Shown here one piece after another: positions 35,323-47,389 of a DNA stretch of 64,000 nt. Source of the stretch: Sporothrix humicola (Eukaryota > Ascomycota > Sordariomycetes > Ophiostomatales > Ophiostomataceae); contig WNYE01000009.1 of assembly GCA_021396245.1 (NCBI GenBank), positions 124,001-188,000 on the forward strand, read 5' to 3'. Within the stretch, counting starts at the first letter, position 1. Every line of letters starts with the position of its first letter. Both the position numbers and the translations under genes were made by a program. Below the pieces are notes generated by a model that was not told where the DNA came from, did no database searches, and saw only the letters and a program-made list of their open reading frames with translations.

Positions 35323-36424
35323 GCTTGCTCCCTCCGAGGGACGGGCGAGACGGGGAGATGAGGAGGATCATCGGACGATGAATTGGAGGAACGACAAACG
35401 GATTGGAGAGTCATTGAGGCAGCCGTTGCCTTGACGGCGACGGGCTGCAGCTTGGGGGATTGTCAGTCGAGGACTGACGACGGTGAAATGGACGTGTGTT
35501 GCGTGGCCACCTAATTACTGGACGAGGCGTCGCAGCTGTTTTTGCGCCTCAATTGCGAGGATACAGGCAGCTGTACGCTCTCTCTACGCTCTTCTTTTAT
35601 CACAAAGGAGCTTCTGGCCACAAAAAGACGCGCCTTGTTTCTATCTTTTTTCATTATCACGCCTTGCCTTTCGACGATTTGCGGCGAATTCACCACGAGA
35701 ACTAAACTTTTACGATCGAAAACAAACACAACACAAAAAACCTCTCGATTGGCCATCGCATTTCATTTTCACGTTCGACCCAGCTACCTATACCTTGTAC
35801 TGGGCTTCCACGATGCTGAACAACACGCGCGATAGCTTTCCCGTGTTTGCGATCATCCGGCAGATCCTTCGCAGAATGCCCCGGCACTGCGAAGCGAACG
35901 AACCATTCGAAACCACGGCAAGGAGATGCACAGAAGAAACACGCGGCCGTCTTTCCTTCCATGGCACGCCTTTGCGCAGTTCTTTTTCTTTTTATACCAA
36001 TTGCGTTGCGCACGGGCGTGTCAAAACAAAGAATGCCTCTAGTTGCATTTACTTCGACTCATATTTCGCGACACGACACTACGGGGTGATCGACGATCGA
36101 TATCGACAACCCACTGCTTGTTGGATAGAGTTGGATACGCGGACAGCTGGTTGTTTTTTGATGTATACCTTTTTCCATTTTATGTATTCCTTTTTTGTTT
36201 CTGCCGATATCACTGTAGAACGCATCCTGACTTTTTTTTTACATTGTTCACTTTTTTGGTGCCTTCTTGAATACTTCGTGATTTTCATTCTATGCGCTTA
36301 ACATGACCATTTACAATCGCAGGACGTCTCTCGTCAACTCATCAATCGTCGTTCGCCGTTCGCCGTTTGACCCTACTTTCCTTCCACCCATCTTCGAGAT
36401 CAACAAAAACATCTCCATCAACAC
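35323..36424. other. Intergenic region, convergent 3' ends
   Basis: 1.1 kb between the small membrane protein and the 3' end of the dCMP deaminase gene. No supportable gene. The open frame at 35483-36301 is Phe/Ser/Arg-rich and without domain character. Confidence 0.45.
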
Positions 36425-37653
36425 CTACAACTCCTCCGTCATCCGGTCCAGGTGGATGAGACCTTGTGTGGGCTGTTGTTCGATTGGTCAGTCAGCCAAG
36501 ACACCTTCAGCAGATCAAGGGATGGAATGAAGACGAATGGAGGGGAATACACGTACCGGAATATACTGCCGCAGGCGCACGCCGGCCTCTTTAAACACGG
36601 CAGCCGTCTCGGCATCCATGCTGTAGCCCTGGCTGTAGACGACCTCGCCGATGCCGACCTGCACGATCTTGATGCTGCACGTCAGGCACGGGCACGTGTC
36701 GCAGTATAGGATCGTGTTGGCGAGCGACGCCGTCGGTATGCGCTCGCGACCGGCCTCGAGCAGCGCGTTCTCCTCGGCGTGCAGGCACAGGCACGTCGCC
36801 AGACCGACGCCCGAGCCCAGGCCGCCGTTGCACCGTCCACAGCCGCCCTCACCGCAGTTGCGCAAGCCGCGCGGCGTGCCGTTGTAGCCCGTGCTGACCA
36901 CGCGCTTCTCGCGCACCAGCACACACCCCACGCGGCGCTTCATGCAGTTGCTGCGCTGGGCGGCCAGCGATGCCAGCGACATAAAGTAGCGGTCCCACGA
37001 CGGACGAAGTAGCTGCTCGACACCCGCCACATCCAGCCCGGCCTTGTCGAGCGCGGCAAACAGGGGCTCCGTGGACAGCGACTTCTCCTCGAGCCCGCCG
37101 TTGGCAAACCGCATGGCCGCGCGCGCCATGACGGGCAGCAGCGGGGCGTACTCTTTGGGTCCGCCACCGTAGAGCTGGAAGTCGGACTCTGTGACAAAGG
37201 CCTCGAGGTCGAGTGCGTCCTCGTTCTGATTTTGACTCGAATTCTGAGTCAAACTCTGGGCCCGCCGCTGGGCTCGCCGCCACCGCACAGCAACGGGAGC
37301 GTCGACGCTGATGAGCAGGAAAAAGGGCCGCCGGCTGAACACATCAAGGACAGCCTCGCTGGCAATGTCGGTCAGCACCCAGCGGTCCCGCCAGCGCAGC
37401 GTGACAAACTCGAGGAGCTCGTCGGCGGTTGCAAACACCGTCTGCGAGTTGGGCGAGTCTGTCTTTGCCTCAGATCCGGCGTTTGCCCGGATGCTCAGCC
37501 GTGTAAAACCATGGCGCTCGACGAGGTACTGTCCGACCGTAGTCTTGCCCGCACAGATGCCTGTGAGGTTAAAATGTCAGTCAAAAGTTTGAGAAGCCGG
37601 CAAGTGGCATAGGTGCAGACGGTATGCATACTTCCACAGATTCCAATCAACAT
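36425..37653 (-). CDS. DCD1: Deoxycytidylate (dCMP) deaminase with N-terminal P-loop domain
   Basis: Three exons, complement(36425..36472, 36557..37560, 37632..37653), 357 residues; introns of 84 and 71 bp. The enzyme deaminates dCMP to dUMP, the substrate of thymidylate synthase. The C-terminal half has the zinc deaminase motifs: His268-Ala-Glu270 and P-C-L-T-C with Cys299 and Cys302; upstream are RVGCVLVREKRVVSTGYNGTPRG and a Cys-rich GEGGCGRCNGG loop. The N-terminal ~200 residues begin with a Walker A motif (GSICAGKT, 7-14) and resemble a nucleotide-kinase fold, as in other fungal Dcd1 proteins; whether it binds nucleotide is unknown. The final 16-codon exon (PTQGLIHLDRM...) was found from an AACAG acceptor with CTGAC branch point; without splicing, the frame would instead end with 13 unrelated codons. 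The first intron interrupts the P-loop codon Ser8. Confidence 0.9.
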
Positions 37654-39223
37654 TGTGTATAAGTCGGTGAGATGTAACTGAAGGTTATCCAGTCATATAT
37701 ATTGCATACAGTTGTACGTCTCGTAAATATGGCAACTCGGCCTTTGAAATCTGCTTCTCTGATATTGCAGATATTACAGCTGTGAAACATCAGACATTCG
37801 TTTGCCAATTGATATCAGATATTGACCAGGGGCCCCTCCTTCTCTCTCTGCTCCGTCGGGGACAAGACACCAAAAAACGCGAACGCGGTGCAGTGGATTT
37901 TGCAGCTAAAATGTGACTTGCACGCGTTTTCTAGCGAACCACGTGAAGGCATCTGGACCCAGCAGTAAAGTCCCTGCACCTGCCGCCGGCCAGCCGTTCC
38001 CAGTGGGCAGCAGTATTACGCCGAATGGAGTTACATAAAGCTGACGAGGAACTCAAAGTTGATACTCTTTATACATTTGGTAGCTTTAAGCCATTTTTTC
38101 ATTTTTTTACACCAGGCTGAGAAAAAGTGCACTCTACCTTTGCACAAGAGATCTCATGTAAGAGCACATGACTCAACTGAGCAACTCCAAATGCAAAGAA
38201 GGAAATACCCACATAGAACCATCGCTCTTGCGCCGGTGACTCTTTGTCCTTCCACCTCGTTCTTCTCCTCTTATTCACGCCAGGAACGCACCTTCCTTTC
38301 CCGCAAGCCATATCTAAAGTTGCTTGTGTCCCTTACTCCTCGTTAACTCTTTGATCGTGCCTTCTACATCTGGCGCTGTTGTTGCCTGTTTCTGTTATCG
38401 TTTGTCTGGTCAGCTGGGCCAGTCAGGCAAGTGCAACGGCCTGGCCATTTCCCAAGCTCTGTCCATGTGACGCCATAATCATGATTAGCGAGCAGTGCCG
38501 TATGAAACAGATATGGAAAGAGCAACTGTGGTCTGCGCAGCCTGCTCACTGAGACAAGGTTAGGTCAGCCTATTGGCCAAGCGCCATATGGCTTTCAGCG
38601 ACAGGGGGCTCCAAAGCTGTGCCGTTTACCCCGCCCCCTCCACCTTTTCTAGCCCATCGTCCGTCAACTTTAGTTCGTCATCCGCCAAAGACAGCTGGAC
38701 AGGCACACCAGCACGCCAAAACTGACGATTTCCAGGCAGGTGGGCGGCCTAGTCTCAGGCGGCTTTTGTATTGCCGCTTTGTTCCTTGTGCCTTCCTAAT
38801 GCTATCGATCGTGCTATTCGCATTTCGCCTCCTGCCGTCTCTCGGAGAGAGAGGAAGCACCTTCCTTCGTGTCTCGTCATATGTTGCCTATTCTATTTGA
38901 CTTTCTTTTGTGACTAATTTAACATTTGCAATCGTTCACAAACCTTTCCCAAATCCAAACAACAACATCATCCAAAAGACACCGAAAATATTGAGCGCAA
39001 ACGACGACACTGCGAACATCCTCTGTCTAGCATATTTGCGACCACTGCCCTTTCCTCCGCGTGCGGAGCTATTACTCAACGTCTTCGACAACCTTCCATA
39101 TATCCGCGACAACAAACAAAAACATCCAGATACGATTACCTTTCGTTGCGAAGAAGAAAGGCAAGACTCTGACGACAAAACAACCAAGCGTATTTCTTGC
39201 AGGCAGGCACGACCACCGCAGCC
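37654..39223. other. Divergent promoter region DCD1 / ATG7
   Basis: 1.6 kb between divergent starts. A TGACTCA motif (Gcn4/CPC1 type) occurs at 38169-38175. The last ~350 bases are probably the ATG7 leader. No supportable gene. Confidence 0.5.
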
Positions 39224-41619
39224 ATGTCCGGGCTCCAGTTTGCGACGTTCAACTCGCTCGTCGAGATGCCGTTCTACTCGGCCCTCTTCGCATCGAAGCT
39301 CGACCATGACAAGCTTGACGATTCTGCGCGTGCTGTCCTCGGACTGTACGAGCCTCGCGGCGAGAAGGATCCTAGCACCAGTGCACAAATGCAGATCCTA
39401 GGTGGTGCCTTGACAAGTAACCAGTGCGTATCCCGTACCCACGACCTGCCGTGATATTACACTGGTGGTAATCGGCAGTATTCGAAACTATGTTTGCTAA
39501 CCTGCTCAAGGGCACCAATGGGCATGACCCGCGCCGAGGGCATTATCAAGAACTTCAACACAATCGAGGACTTCAGACAGGCCGACAAGATTGCCATGAT
39601 GCACACAACAGCACGCCAGGTGAGTTTTCCTCGGGCTTCTCAGATCACGGTCACCTCCATGACTAACCAAAAACACTTCCAGATTTGGGATGCAATCAAA
39701 GACGGCAGCATCTACGAAGTCCCCTCCCTCCTTTCCTCCTTCAACATCATTTCTTTTGCCGATCTCAAAAAGTACCGATTCACATACTGGTTTTGCTTCC
39801 CGGCACTCCACTCCGACCCTTCATGGAAACGCACAGGAGAGGTTACAAAATTTGGCAAGAAGGAAACCCTTCAGCTGGTGGACAAGGTCGGCACATGGCG
39901 GTACGCAACAGACAGCCGGCAACACGGCTTCTTCTTGGCCAAGCGGGTTCCCATCAACCATCCTGCCGGAGGTAGTGGTGATATTGGCGATGGTGAGACC
40001 GAGACCAGAAGCGAGAGCGGCGACGGCGAGGATATGGGCGGCAGCCTTCGTTCACGCGGCTCTGCGACGTTCCTGGACGCCGACGAGATCGAGCTCGGTT
40101 TCCGCTGGGTAATTGGTTCGCTACGCGACTTTGAATCGGGATTCTTCAACGACGTACCCGAAAAGGACCAGTACATTTCGTTTGTTGACCCATCGACATA
40201 CCCTGAGAACCCATCCTGGCCACTCCGCAATCTGTTGATCCTCGTCCGTGAGCGCTACAAGCTGCGCAACGTACAGGTCCTCTGCTACCGCGACACTCAG
40301 CAGCGCCGCGACGAGCCTCGCAGCATCGTCCTGCCGCTTGAGATGGACGGCAGCATCACACAGGTGGAGACGACAGACATGCCCAAGGTGACGGGCTGGG
40401 AGCGGGGTGTCAACGGAAAGCTGCAGGCCCGACTTGCCAACCTGGCTGACTATATGGATCCTGCGCGCCTGGCCGACCAGGCCGTCGACCTCAACCTCAA
40501 GCTCATGAAGTGGCGCATTTCGCCCAATCTCGACCTCGACAGCATGAAGAATATCTCGTGCCTGCTTCTTGGAGCGGGTACCCTTGGCAGCTACGTTTCG
40601 CGCAACTTGATGGGCTGGGGCGTGCGGCGCATCACATTTGTCGACTATGGTTCCGTCTCGTTCTCGAATCCCGTGCGCCAGCCGCTCTTTGAGTTCAAGG
40701 ACTGTCTTCAGGGCGGTGCACCCAAGGCCACACGCGCTGCCGCTGCCCTTGAGCTGATCTACCCGGGAGTTGAGGCCGACGGCCATGTCCTGTCGGTTCC
40801 CATGCTTGGCCATCCCGTCGTAGACGAGGCAAAGACGCGCGCCGACTACGAGAAGCTCGAGCAGCTCATCGATAGCCACGACGTCATCTTCCTACTGATG
40901 GACACGCGCGAGTCGCGTTGGCTGCCCACAGTTATGGGCAAGGCCAAGGGCAAGATCGTGCTGAATGCGGCACTCGGTTTCGACACATATGTGGTCATGC
41001 GCCACGGTGCTACTCCTCGCGACGGCTCCGAGGATACCCTGGGCTGCTACTTCTGCAACGACGTCGTTGCTCCAGCTGATGTAAGTTTTTACGCTTCTAT
41101 GCTCTTCCAAGTCCTTGCATTTGTCGCTAACACACGCAGTCCGTCAAGGATCAGACCTTGGACCAGCAGTGCACTGTCACTCGTCCGGGCGTGGCCGCCA
41201 TCGCCTCGGCGCTGCTCGTCGAGCTCTTTGCCAGCATCATGCAGCATCCCTCACGACACCATGCCGGCGCGCCCAAGACGTCCCGGCGGTCAAATGAGGC
41301 ACCCGTCTACGAGCGCGATCCGGAAGACCACCCGCTCGGTATCGTCCCGCATCAGATCCGCGGCTTCGTCGCCAATTTCCAAAATGTTCTGATCCACGGC
41401 AAATCCTACCCACAGTGCAGCGCCTGCAGCCGGCCCGTCCTCGACGCCTACCGCCAGGAAGGCTGGGACTTTGTCAAGAAGGCGCTGGGCGACCGGGAGT
41501 ACGTGACCGAGCTGTCGGGTCTAGCCGAGATCCAGCGCCAGGCTGAAGCCATGGCTGAGGCGCTTGATCTGAGTGACGACGATCTGGACGAGGATGATGG
41601 CGAGGCTGTCATGCTGTAA
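39224..41619 (+). CDS. ATG7: ATG7, E1-like activating enzyme of autophagy
   Basis: Four exons, join(39224..39423, 39511..39619, 39683..41080, 41140..41619), 728 residues; introns of 87, 63 and 59 bp, each with a CTAAC branch point. Atg7 adenylates and thioesterifies Atg8 and Atg12 and hands them to Atg3 and Atg10. The N-terminal domain starts with the typical FATFNSLVEMPFYSALF, followed by IKNFNTIEDF. The ATP-binding E1 loop is GAGTLGSYVSRNLMGWG (from ~400) with FVDYGSVSFSNPVRQ. The catalytic cysteine is Cys580 in DQQCTVTRPGVA. The C-terminus is acidic and ends in a run of Asp/Glu, as expected for the tail that recruits Atg8. I chose the ATG at 39224 (GCCATGTCC) because it matches the family N-terminus; one 27 bases upstream is in frame. 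Confidence 0.96.
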
Positions 41620-42771
41620 ATGACTGGATTTTCTTCATCTTTTTTGACTCTTTTGTGGTTGGTTTTTTGTTAAAACAGACTTGGGTCTTTAACTTCTCTG
41701 GGTCATGGCGTTTTATGTTGTTATGATATGCGGCGTGGTCCATTTTTTGCTTTGTTTTAATCAGGGACAGGTGTCATTATTTTACGTTTTGTGTATCCTC
41801 ATATTTTTAAATTGAATTTTGACATTTTTTGGTATTTTTATTCGGTGCAACTTGCTGAGACACAATTTGATATTCTAATCATTTTACCACGTATTGCTTC
41901 GTGTTTATACGCCAGGGCCTTATCATCACATATTATACCCAAAATAACCAAGTTCTAGACCAAACTCTCGACCAAACGATATTTCCTTTTATTCTCATTT
42001 CTGGGACAAATCACCCCGAAAAACATCACCGGTCATGTGGAAGGTGCGATGCACATGCATATGCAGAACAACGCTGCGCGTGGGGTGTAAGTCACCCTTT
42101 TTGCCTGCCCAGGAAGTCGCACGCGCGCCATGCACCCCACTTTTTTATCTAATACCCAATGCTGCTCGTGTTCGCTCCTTCCTCCGTGTTCTTGCTCTGA
42201 TTGTCAGCTTGGTAGGGGGGCCTGTACCTTCCAAACAGGGCACTCTACTTGGCTTTCGTCGGGTTCTCCTTCCCCACAAAACGACCAACTCCTGGTAAAC
42301 TCCTTCAATCTGTTCTCCAACTTCACTTCGTCAAACTTTGACGTCTCCTCTTCCAACCCAAAGAGTTCTTTGTTTGCTGTTTGCCGCCTCGAGTCGAGTT
42401 TTCGGCTGTCGCTCCTTTTTATTGCATCATTTGCGTCCTTGTTTCGCCTTTGCAGCTACGTTTCTCGACCCCTCGAATCGGCCGAGTCTACGCGCATCAA
42501 ACGGGACAAGCGGCTCTAAGCTCCTTACACCTTGACAGCGTCGTGAACAAACTTCCCGCCTCAACCTCTATTACCCGGCGAACGACTGCGGCCACGGCGG
42601 ATCACGCGCATAAGGCACACCTCATCTTTTTCGACTGTAAAGCTTCCCAGAAAGTTTTTATTTGCATCTCCAAAGCGGCGCAAGGCCATTTCGGAGCTGT
42701 CGAGAGGCTGTGTGCTGTATGAACGGCAGCTTCCCTTTTCTTCTTTTATCTTGTCCTTTCCAGCCCACATA
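41620..42771. other. ATG7 3' region and leader of the MFS gene
   Basis: 1.15 kb. AT-rich 3' UTR of ATG7 to ~41980, then a pyrimidine-rich stretch (42130-42560) that is likely promoter and leader of the transporter gene. No gene seen. Confidence 0.5.
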
Positions 42772-45058
42772 ATGGCACCTGGCTCTAGGTGGAAGGCCAT
42801 GGCCGGCCGGTTATTCGAGTTTGGCTCGTACCGTACGGCCTCGGTGCACGACTACGCCAACGTGCTTGTTCCCTTGGAAGAAGCCCACGACTACAGCCAT
42901 GCTGCCCGCACAGGGCGGAAGTCCGAGTACGAAGCTCCGCCAGGCGAAGATGAGGGGAATGGTGTGGATGGTGAAGGCGACGAGGACGAAGACGTCGAGA
43001 CGGGCAGCAGGACCGACCTGGACAATGGCGAGCGGCGAAAACAGACCGGCGCTTCCAGAAGCAACAACGACTACAATGAAGACGACAACGAGGCGTCGGC
43101 GGCATCTGGTATGCTCCCGATGCGGGCGTGCGAATACAGCATCGAGGGTCTACGACGAGCAGTACGGCAAAACCCTGAGGGCAGCAAAGAGGGGCGGCAA
43201 CGGTGGACAGATTACGAGTGTGAGTCCTCTTTGATGTACTCTACTGGGAAGATCCGGCAACTGACAATGGCGCAGTAAAATCCAAACTCATCAACAAGGC
43301 CATCCAAGATATTGGCATGGGCTGGTACAACTGGCAGCTCTTCTTCCTGTGCGGGTTTGGCTGGTTCGCAGACAAGTAAGTGGGCAGTAGAGCTTCATGA
43401 CGTCCCACGGTACTTGCCAAATAGCTAACCAGTTGCTTTTCTTCTCTTTTTCGTATAGCCTTTGGATGCAGGTAAGCCGCTCTTAAGTCCTGTTGGAGCT
43501 CGTGTTTACTCATATTATACATACTAACGCAACACAGGGCATCTCTCTAATTCTTCCATCATTATCGGCCGAGTTTGGCATTGCCGAAAAGACTGTCCGG
43601 TATACCACCAGTGCACTCTTCTTTGGTCTCTGTTTTGGCAGCTTCTTCTGGGGCATCGGCTCAGATGTCATGGGCCGTCGACTTGCCTTTAACTGCACGC
43701 TCCTCATCACGAGTGTTTTCGGCACACTGGCCGCCTATGGCTCTTCATGGGGCATCGTCTGTGCCCTTGTTGCTGCTCTGGGCTTTGGTGTCGGTGGCAA
43801 CCTGCCCGTCGACGGTGCTCTCTTCCTCGAGTTTTTGCCCGATGCAAACAGCTCGCTTCTCACTCTTCTCTCTGTGTGGTGGCCAGTAGGCCAGCTCTGC
43901 TCGTCGCTGCTTGCCTGGCTGCAGATTGTAGGCGACGAGAAGGATGGTGTTGTTGACAATACCGGCTGGCGACGGTTCATCAAGACGATTGGCATTCTGA
44001 CTTTCATCATGTTTGTCATTCGCTTCTTTGTCTTCCGCTTGTTCGAGTCGCCCAAATACTTGCTGTCACGCGGCCGCCAGGGCGAGGCTGTCGCTGTGAT
44101 CCACGGTCTGGCGCATCGCAACGGCACCAAGACCTGGCTGACCGAGGAGATCTTGGAAGCTGTGGCCGAGGGTAGTGACGACGGTCCGTCTTCGAGTGCT
44201 GGAGATGAGAGCAATGGCTTTGTTGGCTACGATGCCGTCAACAACGACGACAACGACGATGACGAGGCCGGTCTGTTCAACAACAGCGGCAACCGCCGTC
44301 GCAGCAGCAACTTTGGTACCCATGATCGCAAGCCTCAGACGGGCTCCGTTATTCGTGATCGCCTCAAGGCCTTTTCGGGCGACCGTCTTCGACCTCTGTT
44401 CCAGACGCGCCAGCTGGGCATGGCCACGGCCATTATTTGGTTCGTCTGGGCCACCATTGGCATGGGCTACCCGCTGTTCAATGCCTTCTTGCCCCAGTAT
44501 CTCTCCCATGGCGGAGCAGCATCGCCGTCTGTAGCGACGCCGGCACTTTTGGCATTGAGAGACGAAGGCGGTGCTATCGCCGAACCGCCCACGAGTGTCA
44601 CCTACCGCAACTACGCAATCACCAGCATTGTCGGTGTTCCTGGCAGTCTCCTGGCAGCCTACACAGTCGACAATCCTTCTCCCTTCCTCGGTCGCCGTGG
44701 AACACTGGCCGGCTCGACCCTCATCTCTGCCATCTTTTTGTTTTTCTTCGTCACCTTTGGCCACTCGCCCGGCTCCCAGCTCTTCTTTTCTTGTGTGGAA
44801 GCCTTTTCGCAAAACATCATGTACGGCGTCCTCTACGCCTTCACACCCGAAATCTTCCCGGCGCCCGTCCGTGGTGCAGGCACGGGCGTGGCTTCTTTCT
44901 TGAACCGCATTACTGGTCTGGTGGCGCCCGTTATCGCGGCGACGCTACCCGGCGACGGCGCCACCGGCCCCATCTACCTGTCGGCCGCTCTCATTTTGTC
45001 TGCGTTTTTCGGCATGATCATGATACCCATCGAGACGCGCGGCCGGCAACGACTATAA
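42772..45058 (+). CDS. MFS transporter of the SV2/SVOP-related type
   Basis: Four exons, join(42772..43219, 43276..43375, 43459..43471, 43538..45058), 693 residues. The third exon is only 13 nt. The long N-terminus (~150 residues) is cytosolic and acidic (DEDEDVE, DNDDNE type). Transmembrane segments start at GWYNWQLFFLCGFGWFADN and LWMQGISLILPSLS. The MFS signature GSDVMGRRLAF follows TM2. A charged Asn/Asp-rich loop with Arg-Arg-Arg-Ser lies between TM6 and TM7. The second half ends FAFTPEIFPAPVRGAGTGVASF, a motif common in this subfamily, and IPIETRGRQRL. Relatives carry sugars, organic anions or phosphate; the substrate is not readable. It converges on the flavin monooxygenase gene, with 267 bp between stop codons. 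Confidence 0.87.
43459..43471 (+). other. 13-nt microexon of the MFS gene
   Basis: Flanked by TCGTATAG upstream and GTAAGC downstream. It encodes the end of Asn plus Leu-Trp-Met-Gln and joins exon 2 (FADN) with exon 4 (GISLILP). Without it the frame breaks; with it the model is continuous and matches the family's DN-LW-Q pattern at this place. Confidence 0.8.
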
Positions 45059-45325
45059 ATGACGTCTTGAGTGTCGTTTCTTTTGTTTTCTTTTGTTCAT
45101 CTTGGCTTTTAAAAAGACATGCCTTGCTTCACATTTTGCATGGTTAGTAACGGAGGTAACATATAGGATTTTTTTTTGATACAAAACAGGCATTGGCATA
45201 GGTTTTTTACACATAGCATCTTGTCCATAATTTTATTACATTTCTCATTGGATATTGTCTCTTTTCTCATTTCGTCTCATTACATATTGCTCGTTACATC
45301 ATCAACATTTAATGTGCACATGCCT
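45059..45325. terminator. Convergent 3' ends of MFS and monooxygenase genes
   Basis: 267 AT-rich bases with T runs between two stop codons facing each other. The two 3' UTRs must abut or overlap here. Confidence 0.45.
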
Positions 45326-47389
45326 TTACAGCTGTGCTTTGATTATCGCCCGCGTCTTTGTGCTGGCACTACTATCCGCAGCCGTTGCTGTTGCTGTCTC
45401 CGACAGTGCAGGATCGTTCAAATACCACGTCGCGTCCGCCTCGTCGTCAAACTCTCTGGCCGAGAATCCATTGCCAAGATAGCGGAAGCGGTTGCGGCTC
45501 GAGACGGCCGTTGCACCGTCCTGGCTCTCCTCAACGTCATAAACATACTCGTAGTCCTCGCCGCGGAAGGTCTCGAGCATGTGGAAGAAGTGGATGCGGC
45601 TGCCAGGGTGGAGGGCTGTGACTGGGCCGTTTTCGTCGTCTCCTTGGCCTTGGCCCTGGCCATTACCGCTAGATTTGTACCACGAGCGGCAGGACGAGGA
45701 CCAGGCGGTGCGCGGCATAAAGGCACGAATGTGTTCGGTATAGTCGTCGACGGCAGCCTGCGAAGGAGCAATGGCCTTGATGCCCTCGGTCTGGCACTTG
45801 CGGATGACGCCGGCAATGTATGTGCCAATGTGTTCGGCCAGAGTGAAGACGCTGCCGTGACCGATCGGGGCGTTGGGGCCGAGGAAGGCTGTCGTTGATT
45901 AGAAGATATCTCGATAATGTCTGCACTGGGAGAAAGGCTTACTGAAATAGTTGGGCAGGCCGGGCACTGCACACGACATGTACGCCGTTGGGACATTGGT
46001 GCGCCAGATGTCCTGGAGGTTACCGTTGCGGCCGACGAGTGGGAACCGGGGGCAGAAGGACACATCGAACCCCGTGGCACAGACAATGGCATCAACCTCG
46101 ACGACCTCTCCACTAGCCAGCTCCAGTCCGCGAGGCAGGACCCGACGGACACCGTCTGTGACAACCTGCACGTTTAGCTGCGTCAGGGTTTGGAGGTACA
46201 TGGGTGCAGGCGTCATACGGCGGCAGCCGAGGGCATAGTCGGGGATCAGAGCCTTGCAGAGCCGCTCGTCTTCGCCCAGCATTGCGGTCATGTACTGGCG
46301 GACGTGCTCGGCAGCAAACTCCTGTGTAGGGCTATCTTTCATGATCTAGACGGTCAGGGTGTGGAGTGGGCAAAAGATCTCAAGGGGACCAGTGGGGGCT
46401 CACAATAGGAAACGAATTGTTGGACTCTTTCTCAATGGTCTTGACAAAGGTGCGGTACATGGCCGGCTCGGTCTGAAAGCGTGCAATTTGCTCGGGCGTA
46501 AAGTTCTCGTCGTCGTCGAGCTCGATCTTGCTCATGGCATCGGCGGCCGGCCCCATGTTGAAGATCTGGACGCGTGGCGGGATGATCCACGTCGGCGTCC
46601 GCACAACGTGCACGAGCTTCTTGACATCGGGATAAATGGCCGGCACGATCTGGACGCCCGACGAGCCGTTGCCAATGACGGCCACGGTCTTGTCCTTGTA
46701 GTCAAACTCGGCCGGCCACCGAGCACTGTGGACGAGATCGCCCTCGAAGCCGTGCAGACCTTCTATGTCGGGCCACTTCCAGTTGCTACAACGTCAGTGG
46801 TGACAATAAAACGAACGGACAAAAGAAAAACTCACTTCAAGATGCCGGACGCGTCGAGGAGAAAGTCGGCATAGTCACTGAAGCGTTCACCAGTCCGGTG
46901 GTTGACCACGGCCAGCAGCCAGCGCCCCTGGCTCTCGTCCCAGCGTGCACCCAGCACCTCGTGCTCCAGCTTGATCACGTCGCCCCGCATGCCCTCGTCG
47001 TCGCAGATCCGGCACAGGTACGCGTTGATCTCTTCGGCGGGCGAAAAAAAGTTGGACCACTCCCGGTTCGGCCGCCAGGAGAACTGGTAGTTGTGGCTGG
47101 GGATGTCGCAACGGCAGCCGGGGTACCGGTTCTCGAACCAGGTGCCGCCCACCTCGGAGTTCTTTTCGTAGACGACGTGCTCGTAGTTGGCCCGAAGCTT
47201 GAGCCGCAGCGTGCGGACCATGTTGATGCCGCTGGCACCGGCACCGATGCCGACGATGCGAAGATGCCGTGCCGTGCCAAGCGGTTCTTCTCTGACTTTG
47301 TATTGGGGAGTCGGCATTTTGTTGCTGGTATGGAGGTTGGCGGTAGGTGCAGGTATGCGGGTGGGATTGTCCCCGTCGATGCTGGCCAT
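45326..47389 (-). CDS. Flavin monooxygenase of the Baeyer-Villiger type
   Basis: Four exons, complement(45326..45888, 45943..46345, 46404..46785, 46836..47389), 633 residues; introns of 54, 58 and 50 bp. These FAD/NADPH enzymes insert oxygen into ketones to give esters or lactones. FAD Rossmann motif GIGAGASG (47-54); EVGGTWFENRYPGCRCDIPSH, typical of the class; the Baeyer-Villiger fingerprint FxGxxxHxxxWP as F198-E-G-D-L-V-H204-S-A-R-W208-P; and the NADPH Rossmann motif GNGSSG (223-228). Near the C-terminal third comes ATGFD, then PNYFTFLGPNAPIGHGS, where the third junction lies. No signal peptide or membrane segment. The in-frame ATG 31 codons further upstream adds no family sequence. The substrate is unknown; the neighbour across the convergent gap is a transporter. 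Confidence 0.92.

Noticed and set aside
35483..36301. 272-codon open frame on +
   Set aside because: Phe/Ser/Arg-rich, AT-rich codons unlike neighbours, no recognisable domain, ends close to the opposite gene's 3' end.
37245..37251. TGAGTCA within dCMP deaminase coding sequence
   Set aside because: Inside an exon; a chance occurrence is the simplest explanation.
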